Translations under genes and position numbers: made by a program
In this document: positions 1 through 12,104 of the stretch, in pieces
Numbering within the stretch: position 1 is the first letter of the stretch
How the letters are laid out: every line of letters starts with the position of its first letter
Notes under the pieces: generated by a model
Databases searched by the model: none
What the model was told of the DNA's origin: nothing
Seen by the model: the letters and a program-made list of their open reading frames with translations, nothing else
Source: Imbricaverruca yamaguchii
Taxonomy: Eukaryota > Arthropoda > Thecostraca > Neoverrucidae
Reading direction: 5' to 3'
DNA: 64,000 nucleotides
Assembly (NCBI GenBank): GCA_034440575.1
Contig: JAOTOL010001661.1
Location: 2,140,001-2,204,000, forward strand

Positions 1-329
1 GAAGTCGACTGCACGGATTGCAATTCCTTCTGTGTTGAAACACGTGCTGGCAGACGTCTGTTGTACGTGAGCCGAGGCACCTTCACGAGACGACTGTTGC
101 TGTCGCAACCTCACTGAGTGCGGATGTCTGTCGACCGGAGTACTCGCTGGGTGGTGAGTGCAAATGAGCACCCGCAGGATAAATATCAATTAAGCCGGCA
201 CTGCCGGGCCATCAAAGCGTCAGACGGGCTCTGCAGTTGAGTGGTTTGATCAATAGATACTAATTGATGCCAATGGAGAATGAAACGCTGGCGAAATAGA
301 CTGCTGCCAAACTGTCCTCGTCATTGCAG
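1..329. other. Unique sequence, no gene seen
   Basis: Mixed-composition DNA with no recognisable exon, repeat or RNA. It borders the first minisatellite array. Confidence 0.5.
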
Positions 330-1056
330 CTAAGTAAGCACTGGGTGGCGGGCCACCGTGTGCAGGTGTGGTGCGGTTGCGACTGCGGTGGTATCGGGTG
401 TTCTATGTGCCAGTGTGTGGCGGTGCGGTGCGATGGTGGTGTCGTCTTGGTGTCCATCCTGTCCGGCGGTGGTATCGGGTGTTCTCTCAGTCAGTGTGTG
501 GCGGTGGTATCCGGTGTTCTCTCTCAGCCAGTGTGTGGCGGTGGTATCAAGTGTTCTCTCTCAGCCAGTGTGTGGCGATGGTATCAAGTGTTCTCTCTCA
601 GCCGGTGTGTGGTGGTGGTTTATGTTTTCGCCAGTGTTCGAGTGTTGTCCCAGCCAGTGTCCTATCTGGTGGTGGTATCGGGTGATTTATCAGCCAGTGT
701 CTGGCGGCGGTGTCAGGTGTTCTCTCAGCCAGTGTCTGGCGGCGGTGTCAGGTGTTCTCTCAGCCAGTGTGGCGGCGGTGCCGTGGCAGGGTGTTGTCCT
801 GTTATCCCTCGTGTTTGGCGGTGGTATCGGATGTTCTCTCAGCCAGTTTGGCGGTGGTGTCGGGTGTTCTCTCAGCCAGTGTGGCGGCGGTGCGGTGGGA
901 GGGTGTTGTCTTGCTAGCCCTCCTGTTTGGCGGCGGTGGTGTCGGGCGTCCTCTCAGCCAGTGTGTGGCGGCGCGGTGTGAGGGTGTTGTCTTGTTAGCC
1001 CTCCTGTTTGGTGGCGGTGGTGTCGGGCGTCCTCTCAGCCAGTGTGTGGCGGCGCC
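330..1056 (+). repeat. Minisatellite, 33-37 bp unit passing into a ~76 bp unit
   Basis: The core GTGTTCTCTCTCAGCCAGTG followed by TGTGGCGGTGGTATC recurs about 12 times. From about 880 a longer unit of ~76 bp takes over; it adds a GTGTTGTCTTGTTAGCCCTC segment and occurs about three times. The overlapping 100-200 residue ORFs on both strands are low-complexity products of the repeat. Confidence 0.9.
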
Positions 1057-1560
1057 AGTATCGTGTACGTGCCGCTGGTCGGCCGCACGAGGTGTGACGG
1101 CCGCCGGTGGGGCGTGGCCGCGCCGGTGCGCGCCAGTTGGGCGGGGTTGGCCTCCGTGGCTGGCACCGTTTGCGGCTGGTGGCGGCTCGCGGCTCGCGGC
1201 TCGCGGCTCGCCATGACTGTTGGGCCGGGCGTCGGCGCCGCCGCCCGCACCCGGCGCCCAACGGTACACCAACGCCCGGCAAACACGCAAAAACGCGTCG
1301 CCTCGCCGCCGCGGCCGCAGGTCTGCCGCGTTGCCGTGTCCGGCGGCGGCTGCTGCTGTGACGCGACAGCGGCGGTCGACTGTCCGGTCCGACGCACGCG
1401 AAGCGCGCCCGACACACGTGTGGCAGACAGGGGAAAAACTCTGCCCGGCTATCGAACCGGCCGCCCGTCGGCCGGCAATTGAAATGTCGCGTCGGAATGC
1501 GTCCGTCTGGACGAGACGGGAATGCCGCCGTCCGTGTCCTGTTCCTGCCCTGTCGACTTA
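1057..1560. other. GC- and CpG-rich island, no exon recognised
   Basis: Very GC-rich sequence with runs of GCGGCTCGCG and CCGCCGCCC. It could be an unmethylated promoter-type island, but no downstream exon, TATA box or initiator can be supported. Several overlapping ORFs on both strands look like compositional artefacts. Confidence 0.4.
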
Positions 1561-1737
1561 CTGCCTGCTGTGCGGTATCAGCAGATCGAATCTTCGCTCG
1601 TTTTGTCACTGTCTGTCACCTTGTCACTAGAATAAAATAGATGGTAATTTATGTGCGATTGAGGCGTAGTGATAAAGGTGATACAGTTTCCTGGTGCGAG
1701 TATCTATTTTAATTAACATATTTCAATGTTTGTTTAG

Positions 1738-1746
1738 TATATACAT

Positions 1747-1825
<79 letters not shown>
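1738..1825. repeat. Compound (CA)n(TA)n microsatellite
   Basis: An ATACATACACACAC run passes into an uninterrupted AT/TA dinucleotide run of about 55 bp. Confidence 0.95.
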
Positions 1826-2308
1826 AATGATAGTTGGAGCATTTGATTTAACATTTGGTTGAATGTTGCTGATGTAGGAGAGCGACAAGCGCACCTATGG
1901 TGCTGAAATTAGTGCTGACTCGGTATCGCCATCCATTCAATTATATAATACTTAAATTGCGAACGAACTACGTGAGAGGCATCCTGACTTGGGCCTCATG
2001 CATTGGGGGCGACCTGCCAGCACCGGCTGCATTTTCCTATAGGCTTACATTCGGAGAAAATGTGGTCCACGCGCAAGCGGCATAATCATTTTCATCCGTC
2101 TTCTGATTTTACGCGACAAGAAATATCTTCAGAAGGATCATGCCACCATCGCCTGAGTGAACTTTGCGCTGTATTACGCTCCGACGTTTCCCTCGAAAGC
2201 TAAGATTTAGGAAGCGAAATCCGATTTGGCTCTGGATTAAAACCGTACAACGGCGAACAGGAGATTCCATTGAATAACTCGTAAGAAGGGCGCATGGTGA
2301 AGTCTGTC
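1826..2308. other. Unique sequence, no gene seen
   Basis: No exon, RNA or repeat could be identified between the microsatellite and the 32-bp array. Confidence 0.4.
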
Positions 2309-2690
2309 AAGTCCAGTCCCCTGCACTCGAGGCGGAACTGGAGTCCTGTCCCCAATGCTCGAGGTGGGACTGGAGTCCTGTCCCCTACACTCGAGGCGGA
2401 ACTGGAGTCCTGTCCCCTACGCTCGAGGTGGGACTGGAGTCCTCTCCCCTACGCTCGAGGTGGGAGTGGAGTCTTGTCCCCGACACTCGAGGCGGGACTT
2501 GAGTCCTGTCCCCTGCAGTCGAGGCGGGACTGGAGTCTTGTCCCCGACACTCGAGGCGGGACTGGAGTCCTGTCCCCTGCAGTCGAGGCGGGACTGGAGT
2601 CTTGTCCCCGACACTCGAGGCGGGACTGGAGTCCTGTCCCCTGCAGTCGAGGCGGGACTGGAGTCCTGTCCCCGACACTCGAGGCTGGAC
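2309..2690 (+). repeat. 32-bp minisatellite, ~12 copies
   Basis: Units begin GGACTGGAGTCCTGTCCCC and end TCGAGGCG. Two subtypes (ending CTGCAGTCGAGG or GACACTCGAGG) alternate from about 2480 on, so a 64-bp higher-order repeat is partly established. A unit not divisible by 3 explains the 32-residue period in all frames. Confidence 0.93.
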
Positions 2691-3024
2691 TGCCAACTCG
2701 TGCCAGTCAGCTGGTGACGTGTGCCATCCGGACAACTCGCTGATGCTGCTCGTGCCGTCCGTGCAGCGTACGTCTGACGTAGCCGTCGGCAGGGCCGGGC
2801 CGTGCCGGCGGCTACCGCCAGTGGTGGTCCGAGCCCGACGACCGCTGTCAGCTGTAGCTGCGACTGGCGGTGGCCAGCTGCCGGCGGAGACTCGGCTGCT
2901 GTCCGGCGCGCGACGGTCGCGTCGAGTGGCGCCGAGTCAGACTTGCGGCCATGCCGAGCCGACGTAGCCGCGCTGAAGCTCTGGTTTGGAGGCCACGCGC
3001 GGGCTAATGGTCGGTGGGGACCTG
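2691..3024. other. GC-rich flank, no gene seen
   Basis: GC-rich DNA next to the array, rich in CCGGC and CGACG. No exon is recognised. Confidence 0.4.
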
Positions 3025-3190
3025 CCGGCCAAGCTGGCAACGACACCATGCTACTATGAATAGAGAGTGCTGCTGATGTGTACCTGGCAACGACTATACC
3101 GTCCTATCGTGAATATAGGCTGCTGTTGCTATGTAGCTGGCAGCGACTACACCGTCCTACCGTGAATATAGGCTGCTGCTGGTGTGCAGT
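3025..3190 (+). repeat. ~56-bp tandem repeat, about 3 diverged copies
   Basis: Copies share CTGGCAACGACTA, ACCGTCCTA and CGTGAATATAGGCTGCTG. The first copy is the most diverged. Confidence 0.8.
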
Positions 3191-3394
3191 TCGTGAGTGA
3201 AATGTTGTTGCACAAAAATATGATTGGTCATGGCACGTGAAACCTGTTTATATCAAGAGTGGCAACCTTGGCAACTTGTTTACTTTATTGAAAAGTAATT
3301 TGTTATTTCAGTCATATGCATTGTCAACGTTTGGTTCACACAAGCTTTTCAAGCCCCCTGAACAGGAGAAACAAAACAACTCTTGAATGTCTCA

Positions 3395-3610
3395 GCAGCT
3401 CGCAGTCTGTCGAACACTGATCTCTCGATACAAAGCAGTAGTATCCCACTCTGTCAAACAATGGTATCCCATTTATCCAAGCGCCCTCGCATTATGTCAC
3501 ATAGTGGTCTCCCACTTCTCCAAGCGACCTTGCATTATTTCGCACAGTGGCATCCCACTCTGTCAAACACTGGCCTTCCACTGAGGAAAATATTGACGGC
3601 CCACTTTACA
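3395..3610 (+). repeat. Diverged ~30-bp tandem repeat
   Basis: The phrases TCCCACTCTGTCAAACA and CCAAGCG(A/C)CCTTGCATTAT recur several times with substitutions. This looks like an old array. Confidence 0.6.
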
Positions 3611-4209
3611 TCCTACTCGGCCAGCTTGATTCCCACCACGCGAGTCAGTCGATTATTTCTGTTAATTGGTGTCTTACTCGACATTGCTTGATATCGCATC
3701 ATCTGGCAACCACTGCCCGCCTTAGCTCACATTGGCAAGAGTATGTCATTGCGGATGTATTCAGAATGATAAAGTAGAAGGTGGGCGTTGCGATTGTGAT
3801 TCCCCGTTACGTGTATTGAGCTGCTTGAATCGACCACATGTGGGCTGAGGATTGTTCGCGTCTCTCATGTATTTACAGTATCTTTAGATTAACATAAATA
3901 ACGGATATGCATAGTTTCCTGTTGACATTTTGCTGTTGCAGTGAACTACCGATTAAGCGATACGAATGTCGTGTAGCATGCACCAGGCACCAGCACCAAG
4001 CACCAGCAAATTCTTCAAATACGATCGTCCTAACAGTTCGTTTTGCGAGCTGATTCTTCCATCGAGTGACTGGCAACATTGGCTTCTGCATGCTCGTACC
4101 AATGTGTACAAGCATTCCCGAGTCGCAGCCACATGGGTCCTGGCGTCTTGAACGGCATTTCCACTACCGCTAGGTGTTGCCAGGCCAGTACTGCCTGACG
4201 CCGGCGAAG
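3611..4209. other. Unique sequence, no gene seen
   Basis: No exon or element recognised. CACCAGCACCAAGCACCAGC near 3990 is a small local duplication. Confidence 0.4.
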
Positions 4210-4858
4210 TGTCAACAGGGAAGGGCCATCAGGTGCCAGTGGGACGGTACCCTCCGGCGTCGGCAGGGCAGTACTGTCCGAGGCCGACAGAGTATCGACA
4301 ATGCCGTCAGGTGCCAGCGGGTCGGTACTGCCTGAGGCCGGCAGGGTGTCGGCAGGACAATGCCGTCAGGTGCCAGCGGGTCGGTACCGCCTGAGGCCGG
4401 CAGGGTGTCGGCAGAATGAGGCCGACAGAGTATCGACAGTGCCGTCAGGTGCCAGCGGGTCGGTACTGCCTGAGGCCGGCAGGGTGTCGGCAGGACATTA
4501 GGTGCCAGCGGTCGGTACTCGAGGCCGGCAGGGTGTCGACAGTGCCGTCAGGTGCCAGCGGGTCGGTACCGCCTGAGGCCGGCAGGGTGTCGGCAGGACA
4601 GTGCCGTCAGGTGCCAGCGGGTCGGTACCGCCTGAGGCCGGCAGGGTGTCGGCAGGACAGTGCCGTCAGGTGCCAGCGGGTCGGTACTGCCTGAGGCCGG
4701 CAGGGTGTCGGCAGGACAATGCCGTCAGGTGCCAGCGGGTCGGTACCGCCTGAGGCCGGCAGGGTGTCGGCAGGACATTGTCGCCAGATGCCAGCGGGTC
4801 GGTACCGCCTGAGGCCGGCAGGGTGTCGGCAGGACATTGTCGCCAGATGGCGGCAGGA
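4210..4858 (+). repeat. 59-bp minisatellite, ~11 copies
   Basis: The unit contains TGCCGTCAGGTGCCAGCGGG, TCGGTACCGCCTGAGGCC and GGCAGGGTGTCGGCAGGA. Several copies are internally deleted (for example around 4500). Confidence 0.93.
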
Positions 4859-5875
4859 TAGCGTGCCCGCCACGCCGTCGGCCGGTGTGGCCGGCCGCTG
4901 ACCAGACCTTGGTGTCGGATGCCAGCCGATATGACGGTGTCACGCCGGCCGAGGACCGCAGACGGTCGCATCCATCACTGTCGCGCTCACAGACAGCCAG
5001 TCGGCTGACGGTGAGCCGCCGCTCAACCGCAGCACGCTATTTTGCCGGTGTTAGGTTGGCCTGCATTTATGCTATTTTTGGAGGTTTACATGACAAGCTG
5101 CATGCTTCCATTGCTTTCCATGCTTTTTCGGTGGGCTTTCTTGGCAGGCTTCGATGCTTCCACGTTTCACATCAATTATGTTTTCACATCAATTCTTTTC
5201 AAAGCTAAATGAAGTAGCAGTGTTCTATATTATTCACGAAGGATGTAAATGTAATGCAAGTTTCCCAATTCCGAACTTGAATATCTCTTGTTCCGTGTGG
5301 TTTTTTCCAACATTTGTGCGTTTGGACACACTGCGCGGTACGGGGCCACTGCTGGGACTTCTGTGCCAGGGCTGCTTTGTGGCCTTGGGGAAAGTGCAGT
5401 GTATTTATAACTGATCAGGATGAATTATGTACTGTTAGTGAGTAAGAGTGGATATTCACTGTTAGCCATTTGCTTCGGTTTAAAGGGCACATCGACTGCA
5501 ATGGTCATATAGCGCCCATGTCCATTGTTGGTGGAGATCCACGAACGGTGTGTATCCACGACCCCGGCACTGGCTGGAGAGCGTGTTATCCCAGTTCGCG
5601 TCAGCGGGTCAGACACCGCTGGCGGCCGGCCGGGACCCGGCGGCCGGCGGACCACCCAGCTGGATGGGCGCGGTGGCGCGGATCGCCCTCAGGTGGCTGG
5701 ACGGGAGATCCGGGTAGGCTATTGAGGCGGCGCCATGACCTCGGCTCGACCCCAGCGCGGCCCGTCCCGTCGTGACGGTTTTCAGTCATTATCGCGTCGG
5801 CCCCCAATTGGGCCGGTAATTCTGTTGTTGCTCGGCGGTGGCGGGCGTGCGCCGATCGATTGGCGGTGGTGGCTG
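4859..5875. other. Unique sequence, GC-rich at both ends, no gene seen
   Basis: GC-rich stretches (4859-5045 and 5600-5790) flank a more AT-rich middle. No exon with convincing splice sites was found. Confidence 0.4.
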
Positions 5876-6480
5876 CCTGCTGAGGTCGCTCTCTGCCTGC
5901 TGAGGCCACTCTCTGCCTGCTGAGGCCACTCTCTGCCTGCTGAGGTCGCTCTCTGCCTGCTGAGGTCGCTCTCTGCCTGCTGAGGTTGCTCTCTGCCTGC
6001 TGAGGCTCGTTCTGCCTGCTCTGAGGTCGCTCTCTGCCTGCTGGCCTCTGCCTGCTGAGGTCGCTCTCTGCCTGCTGAGGCCATTCTGCGGGTCTCTGCC
6101 TGCTGAGGCCGCTCTCTGCCTGCTGAGGCTTGCCTGCTGAGGCCACTCTCTGCCTGCTGAGGTCGCTCTCTGCCTGCTGAGGTCGCTCTCTGCCTGCTGA
6201 GGTCGCTCTCTGCCTGCTGAGGTCGCTCTCTGCCTGCTGAGGCCGCTCTCTGCCTGCTGAGGTCGCTCTCTGCCTGCTGAGGTCGCTCTCTGCCTGCTGA
6301 GGCCGCTCTCTGCCTGCTGAGGCCATCTCTGCCTGCTGAGGCGCTCTCCTGCTAGGCTGCCTGCTGAGGCCGCTCTCTGCCTGCTGAGGTCGCTCTCTGC
6401 CTGCTGAGGCGCTGTGCGTTCTGTGCTCTGCCTGCTGAGGTCGCTCTCTGCCTGCTGAGGCCGCTCTCTGCCTGCTGAGA
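5876..6480 (+). repeat. 20-bp minisatellite, ~29 copies
   Basis: The unit CTCTCTGCCTGCTGAGGTCG alternates with a variant ending GGCCG. Short deletions occur around 6005-6060 and 6330-6360. The 310- and 231-residue minus-strand ORFs here (RERPQQAESDLSRQ repeats) come from the array and are not genes. Confidence 0.95.
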
Positions 6481-6499
6481 CCACCCGCCATCTGGGCGG

Positions 6500-6645
6500 T
6501 GGTGAGCCGCCACACTACTTCACACCTGGACATCTCCGACTGGATGACGAGCCTGGGTGGACGTGGTCAGCGGCAAGTGCCAGACTACATCACACCTGGG
6601 CGTCTCCGACTCTCTGATGAGCCGGGGTGGACGTGGTCGGTGGTG
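6500..6645 (+). repeat. ~78-bp direct duplication
   Basis: Two copies share CACACCTGG(A/G)C(A/G)TCTCCGACT, GATGAGCC and GGGTGGACGTGGTC. Confidence 0.75.
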
Positions 6646-7085
6646 TGGCCGACAGACGTGGTCAGTGGGCGTGGTCGGTGGTGTGGCCGACAGGTGTGGT
6701 AAGTGGGCGTGGTCGGTGACGTGGTCGGTGACATGGCCGGTGGACGGGACGGGGACGGCCGGGTGGTTAAGGTGTGGAGCTCTGGGTACCAAAGGTTCCG
6801 GATTCAACGCTCGCAACCGCTCGGGACATCCCCCAATTCCGCGGTCCATCGCCGAAACAGTGTTGCGGGCGCCATTAGCCGTGATCGTGCCTAAAGCGCC
6901 TCGTGAGCCAACCAATGAACAATAATAAACAAACCAATGAACAATAATAAACAATGCCCAGTGTACGTGGTCGGTGGCTTAATCTGTGACGTGGTCGATG
7001 ACTTGGTCGGTGACGTGGTCGGTGACGTGGTCGGTGATGTGATCGATGACATGGTCAGTGGACGTGGTCGGTGGCTTGGCTGGTG
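6646..7085 (+). repeat. Short GTGGTCGGTG-type minisatellite, split by a SINE
   Basis: Irregular 10-14 bp units of GTGGTCGGTGAC occupy 6646-6750 and resume at 6966-7085, with a SINE between them. The arrangement indicates insertion of the SINE into an existing array. Confidence 0.75.
6751..6955 (+). mobile_element. tRNA-derived SINE, family A, copy 1
   Basis: The 5' part GGCCGGGTGGTTAAGG resembles a pol III A box of a Ser/Leu-type tRNA. CGGATTCAACGCTCGCAACC, about 45 bp later, occupies the B-box position. The body has CGGGACATCCC, CCGAAACAGTG and GGCGCCATTAGCCGTGATCG. The tail is made of CAATAATAAACAAACCAATG repeats. The same order is found at 12,105 and 28,377, and a 3' fragment lies at 16,045. 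There is no coding capacity, so it would be mobilised by a partner LINE (inference). Confidence 0.8.
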
Positions 7086-8235
7086 GACGTGATGGATAGC
7101 TAGTCATGGAGCTGGCGCAGCTCTTACTGTCCGCTGGGACAGATGTGCTAATTTGTATCGACAGTTTGTGATCCATGAAGATAGATTGGTGTATTATCGG
7201 TTCTTTCTTACATCCTGAACGGAGCCATTTGATGTCATCACTTTTCTATAAATATTCATCATGGTGATGATTGTCATGGCTCAATAGGAATGTAGCTATA
7301 ATAGAGATTGTTGGTGGAGCTTAGTAATGCTCAAGCTGATAGGCTGAGTTAAAGCTTGCCCGATGTATTTCCATATTGACATCGATTTATCAATGGACTC
7401 CATCAAACATTCGAGTTCTTATAATCCTTCCATGGGCATCGGTTCACGACATGGGTCACGGGCATTTGCAAACAACTCAACCTAACGGAAGCTAATTTAC
7501 ATGAGAAACTTGTACGTCGAGGGTGATCTCTTTTTCTCATTTCGAACTCTGATTACCTCTGACATTTTCAGCAAGTTTGGTGCACTTTGCTGTGGTCGGG
7601 TGTTGGGAATACAACGGATGGATTCAGAATCAGTTGACTGATAACGCAAGGTGTCAATAAGAGCAAGGCGGTATAAGGTGGAAGTAAGGCGATGGAAATA
7701 AGTATGTCAGTCAAGGAAAATGGAGGTGAAGCCGTGGATGCGCGAGGGTGAAGGTTTACATTAAGCAAGACGAGGATTCCCCTCCATTTGCCTGTCCATC
7801 ATTGTCTTACTGATTTGTGGCTACTGGTTCTTTAATTTAGTGTGATCGACACGTGCTGCACGTACCGATGATGTCACATATCGTCACGATAGCCGGCTGT
7901 GGACCGGCTAGTTGCTGACTTTTTATGACTCAGTGCGTTTCCGTCCACTGGCCACCCTTCGGAAACGTCAGCCCGTTATCCAGCTGGGATCTGTGATACT
8001 GTGGAAACTCACGTCCAGTCTGCTGGGCAGCTCGGTCAGGACGGGCGTGGCGTCTTTGTTCCGCCGCGGCGATGGGTCCGAACACTGGCTTGGCCATGAG
8101 CTCCCGACAGACGTCGCCACCGCCCGATCCGCTTCCGATCCGGCATTTAATCGCGTAGATGATTCCGAGATGTGAGGGGCCGGTCTTTCCATTTACTCTC
8201 GTCCAGATTCTTCAGCAGCGAACGACTGCGTGCAT
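7086..8235. other. Unique sequence, no gene seen
   Basis: Mixed composition. No exon with credible splice sites or similarity was recognised. Confidence 0.4.
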
Positions 8236-8375
8236 GCGGTGCCAGCTCTCTCCTCTCTCTCCTCTCTCTATCTCTCTCTCTCTCTCTCTCATCCCCTATC
8301 TTTCTCTCTTCTCTATCTCTATCTCTATCTCTATCTCTATCTCTATCTCTGTCTCTGTCTCTGTCTCTATTTATC
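8236..8375 (+). repeat. Polypyrimidine (CT)n / TCTATC microsatellite
   Basis: Runs of TCTCTC and CTATCTCTATCTCTATCT make a pure-pyrimidine tract of about 140 bp. The SLSLSLS and YLYLYL ORFs here are artefacts. Confidence 0.95.
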
Positions 8376-9232
8376 TGGCATTACGTCGCTTGCCATACGA
8401 CAGAATTGGACGGTGTGCTCGCGCTCTCAACACAACCAGCGCTTGCCCGCCCTCGCAGGCAGCGCCGCGTCGTCCTTGCGGTATGTTTTGTTGTCGGTGC
8501 GGGTTTGGGTTCGCGGCCACTGCCTGTTTGAAGGGCGTGGTGGGCGCGGTCGACACCACCCTGGCTGGGCATGATGCAGCTGAAGATAATTGTTTGTTTC
8601 CGCCGGTGTCGCTAACCGGCGTCTCCAGCAGACTGCGAGGCCGCTCCACCTTATCGTTGCCTGTCAACCGTTGGTAACCGTCCAGCCGGTACCAGGAGCT
8701 GGTCAAAGTAAACACTGCATGAGAAAGGGGTTTGGCAGTGGACGAGGGAACTTCCCTAGCCAGTGTACTCGCTGCCGTACAGTAGACAAAAGCCGCAAAC
8801 TCACGAGTTAACCTCCGCCTCGGCGCGCACTCTCGACAGACACAGCCTGTATCCGTCAATGTGGGAATCCGACAGAATCCACGAACCGACGAAATCCGAC
8901 AGAATCCACAACCGAGCCGCCCATACGACCAGGTCAGGTGACAGCTCGTGGGCGGGGACAAAGCGGCGGGCACAAATGTGGCGTGGAAACGGTTCGCTTT
9001 TGGCTGAAAATGGAATGACGGATCGGCTTTCGGCTGAGATTGATGGTGGCAGCACACATTTCCGGAGCATTGTGTGCTCAGCTCCACGCCGGTGTTTGGT
9101 TTTGGTCGGCGGCCTTCACCCTGAGGACGCGTACGCCGGTCAGAGTCGGCGGCGGTCGTTCCAGTCGGATGGCGGGCCAATGGCAGCTGTACCAGCCTTG
9201 TGCGCGCCACGCCGCACCGCGCCGGAGTCGAC
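8376..9232. other. Unique sequence, no gene seen
   Basis: Contains a short duplication of CCGACAGAATCCAC (8868-8912). A 279-residue minus-strand ORF spans 8371-9210 but has no recognisable domain and no splice context, so I do not call it a gene. Confidence 0.35.
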
Positions 9233-9808
9233 CGCCGCCCGGCCGGAGGACGTGGGCCGGCCGGAGGACGAGCCAGCCGGCTGGAGGACGTGAGCCGGCC
9301 GGCCGGAGGACGTGGGCCGGCCGGCCGGAGGACGTGGGCCGGCCTGCCGGAGGACGTGGGCCGGCCGGCCGGAGGACGTGAGCCGGCCGGCCGGAGGACG
9401 TGGGGGGGGCGGCCGTCCGGAGGACGGGGCCGGCCTGCGGAGGACGTCAGCCGGCCCGCCGGAGGACGTGAGCCGCCCGGCTGGAGGATGTGAGCTGGCC
9501 GGGCGGAGGACGTGAGCCGGCCTGGCGGAGGACGTGAGCCGGCTGGAGGACGTGGGCCGGCCTGCCGGAGGACGTGGGCCGGCCGGCCGGAGGACGTGGG
9601 CCGGCCTGCCGGAGGACGTGAGCCGGCCTGCCGGAGGACGTGGGCCGGCCGGCCGGAGGACGTGGGCCGGCCGGCCGGAGGATGTGGGCCGGCCGGCCGG
9701 AGGATGTGGGCCGGCTGGGCGGAGGACGTGGGCCGGCTGGGAGGAGGACGTGAGCCGGCCTGCCGGAGGACGTGGGCCGGCCGGCCGGAGGATGTGGGCC
9801 GGCGCGGC
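9233..9808 (+). repeat. 22-bp GC-rich minisatellite, ~26 copies
   Basis: The unit GGAGGACGTGGGCCGGCC is followed by TGCC, GGCC or similar. It has GGCC palindromes in every unit and is about 75-80% GC. Confidence 0.95.
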
Positions 9809-10284
9809 GCACGTTCGTGCTCCAGCTGGCGCCGATGGCGGTGCGATAGTGACGTGCGGCCGAGCTGGCCTGTTGTCGATCACGAGCCGCGCTGCGGCGC
9901 CGCGGCGGCTGTCTGACCCGGTCCGGTCAGCGACGCCAAACAAGGCCGCCCGGCCGCACGGTGCGCCACGTCATGGCTGGGCGATGCGCCGCTGGTGCCG
10001 CGCATGACGGCCGGCCGGCTTCCGTGGCGGTGCGCCGGCCAAACTGGCGCAATTGGCCGCCCAGAGCCGGGCGGCTACCGCGTCGACACGGCCGGCGGGC
10101 GCCGCCGTTGCTCTGTTTTGGCTGCGGGTCGGCAGCAGTGGCCGCTAACCAGCTGTCTTACGGGCTGGTCGGGGTGTTGGCCCCCGACAGGCCTTTTCCG
10201 GGCCACAGTAGCCAAAGGAGTGCCGAGGCAGAGTGGGCCGTTGCGGCCGCACCGGCCTTTTGTGGGCACTAGAGCGTGGTGGCG
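9809..10284. other. GC-rich flank, no gene seen
   Basis: Strongly GC/CpG-rich DNA between two minisatellites. No exon is recognised. Confidence 0.4.
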
Positions 10285-10556
10285 GGGGCGCGGTGGGTGG
10301 ATCGTCGGGGCGGTACGCGAGTGTTTTGGACGCGTGGCGTGGTGGTTAGGGAGGGGTTGGGTGGATCGTCGCGGCGGTACGTGTGTCTGTTTTGGGCTCG
10401 TGTCGTGGTGGTTATGGAGGGGGGTGGATCGTCGGGGCGGTACGTGTGTCTGTTTTGGGCGCGTGTCGTGGTGGTTAGGGAGGGGGTGGGTGGATCGTCG
10501 GGGCGGTACCTGTGTCTCTTGGGCGCGTGGCGTGGTGGTTAGGGAGGGGGCGGGTG
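10285..10556 (+). repeat. ~66-bp minisatellite, ~4 copies
   Basis: Units contain GTGGATCGTCGGGGCGGTAC, then TGTGTCTGTTTTGGGCGCGT and a G-rich GGTTAGGGAGGGGG end. The + strand is G/T-rich with little C. Confidence 0.92.
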
Positions 10557-12104
10557 AGTGGGTTGGAGGTTTAGGCGCAGCATCATTCTTGTGCCGGTGG
10601 AAAAGTGGCCCTCGTGCCCACTGACCGGTGCTCAGTACGTATGCCGCCATCATGCTGACGTAGCGAAATTTAACGGCACGGAAGCGAATCGACGCCTTTG
10701 TTGCCTGGGTGGAGGGCAGGGATTAAACTGCATCTTGCGTCATGACCGTGATTCAGACGTAAGATGCTCTGCGCCTTGCTTTGTGTGGACATTGATTGAA
10801 GATATGCTCGTTATGCTCAGCTTTTCGTCGAAAACACTGCATAGGCATGCAGCACATTTGATGCAACACTTGGTCTTAGTTTCCTGCTCTACGAATCTTC
10901 GGATTTCAAGAAACTAGCTGCAACGATGTTCGAGACAAGGGAACAAAGCCTAGAATGATCCCTATGCGTGATTTACGCGAAGGAACTCGGCTGGCTGCAT
11001 TTCTAGGAGAATGCAAATTGCGATATAATCGCTGACGGCCGGGTGGCGATTATGCAGCACTGAATGCACTGAGCATTTCTATCGCACAATACATCCGGTG
11101 GGTGTTGCTGGCTCTGCTGTCCGCGCATACTCTTTCTTGGTATCACCATTGCGATCATAGCGTGTATGAATGGTATTTTAGTTTTTATTCGTGCAGGGCG
11201 GTGTTCTGTTATAAGTAGAGCTTGTTGCGTAGTCCCCACTCGATCTGGAAATTCCAGTTCAACGCGGGAAATTCAACCGAAGGTTGCACGTGGCGTCAAT
11301 GCACCGACACGGCTGTCCCGTTCCCGCGTCCTCGGCCTGATCGGGCCAGTCCCCAGCTGACCCTCCCAGCCGGAAACGAAATTCGAGCGCGTGCAGCGAC
11401 TCTTGTGCTGCCAGGATGGGGAGGTCAGCGCAGGCCGGCGCGCCAACCAACTGCGTCGTCAGGGCAGCTGAATGCACCCGATCAGTAGGATGGTGGTGAC
11501 GACGACAGGCCTGGCCATCGAGTGGCAATTACCGGCGCACACGCGGCTGCTCTGAGTTATGAATGCGCCACGTCAGCTGGGGTTCTCAAATCTGCACGCG
11601 TGATGTGTGCTCATCCACCGCTGGCGACACGAACTGGCAGCCTCTTCTCGGGTTGGGTGTCGGTCGGTGTATTCTCGTGACCGTTTCGTATATCGATGAG
11701 GGGCTACCGTGGCCAGGCTTGGCCGTCTGTTGCTCCGGCGTTTGAGAGCCTGCCACCTGGGTAACTGAGGCGGTTGTGGCTGTGCAGCGGTGGAGCTGGA
11801 ATACTTTGCTTTGTTCGGTTCATCTCGAACTGATGTATTTTTCTAATGGTCAGGTTTATTCGGGCATTTCATTAGCCGCATGGTGCTTTTTCAAGACAAT
11901 TTCAAGTAGTTAATTTCACATCTTGACAATTTGCGTTGTGATCACATTTCGGCCTCATGCTAATTCGCATTGTCAATCTGTGACACCGTCCGAAGGATTC
12001 TCACTTTCTTGGCGGGTGCATCTTGCCAGGGTGCTACCGGCTGACACGTCACCACTGCTGTGGTTGCTACAGCCTGGCTACCGGCTAACCCGTCGCAACC
12101 GTAG
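10557..12104. other. Unique sequence, no gene seen
   Basis: Ordinary-looking spacer. Nothing coding or repetitive could be supported. Confidence 0.4.

Noticed and set aside
5601..6533. 310-residue RERPQQAESDLSRQ ORF, minus strand
   Set aside because: 20-bp minisatellite read in all frames, and no conserved domain.
8371..9210. 279-residue minus-strand ORF as a gene
   Set aside because: It runs through unique DNA but has no motif, an unlikely composition and no start or splice context.
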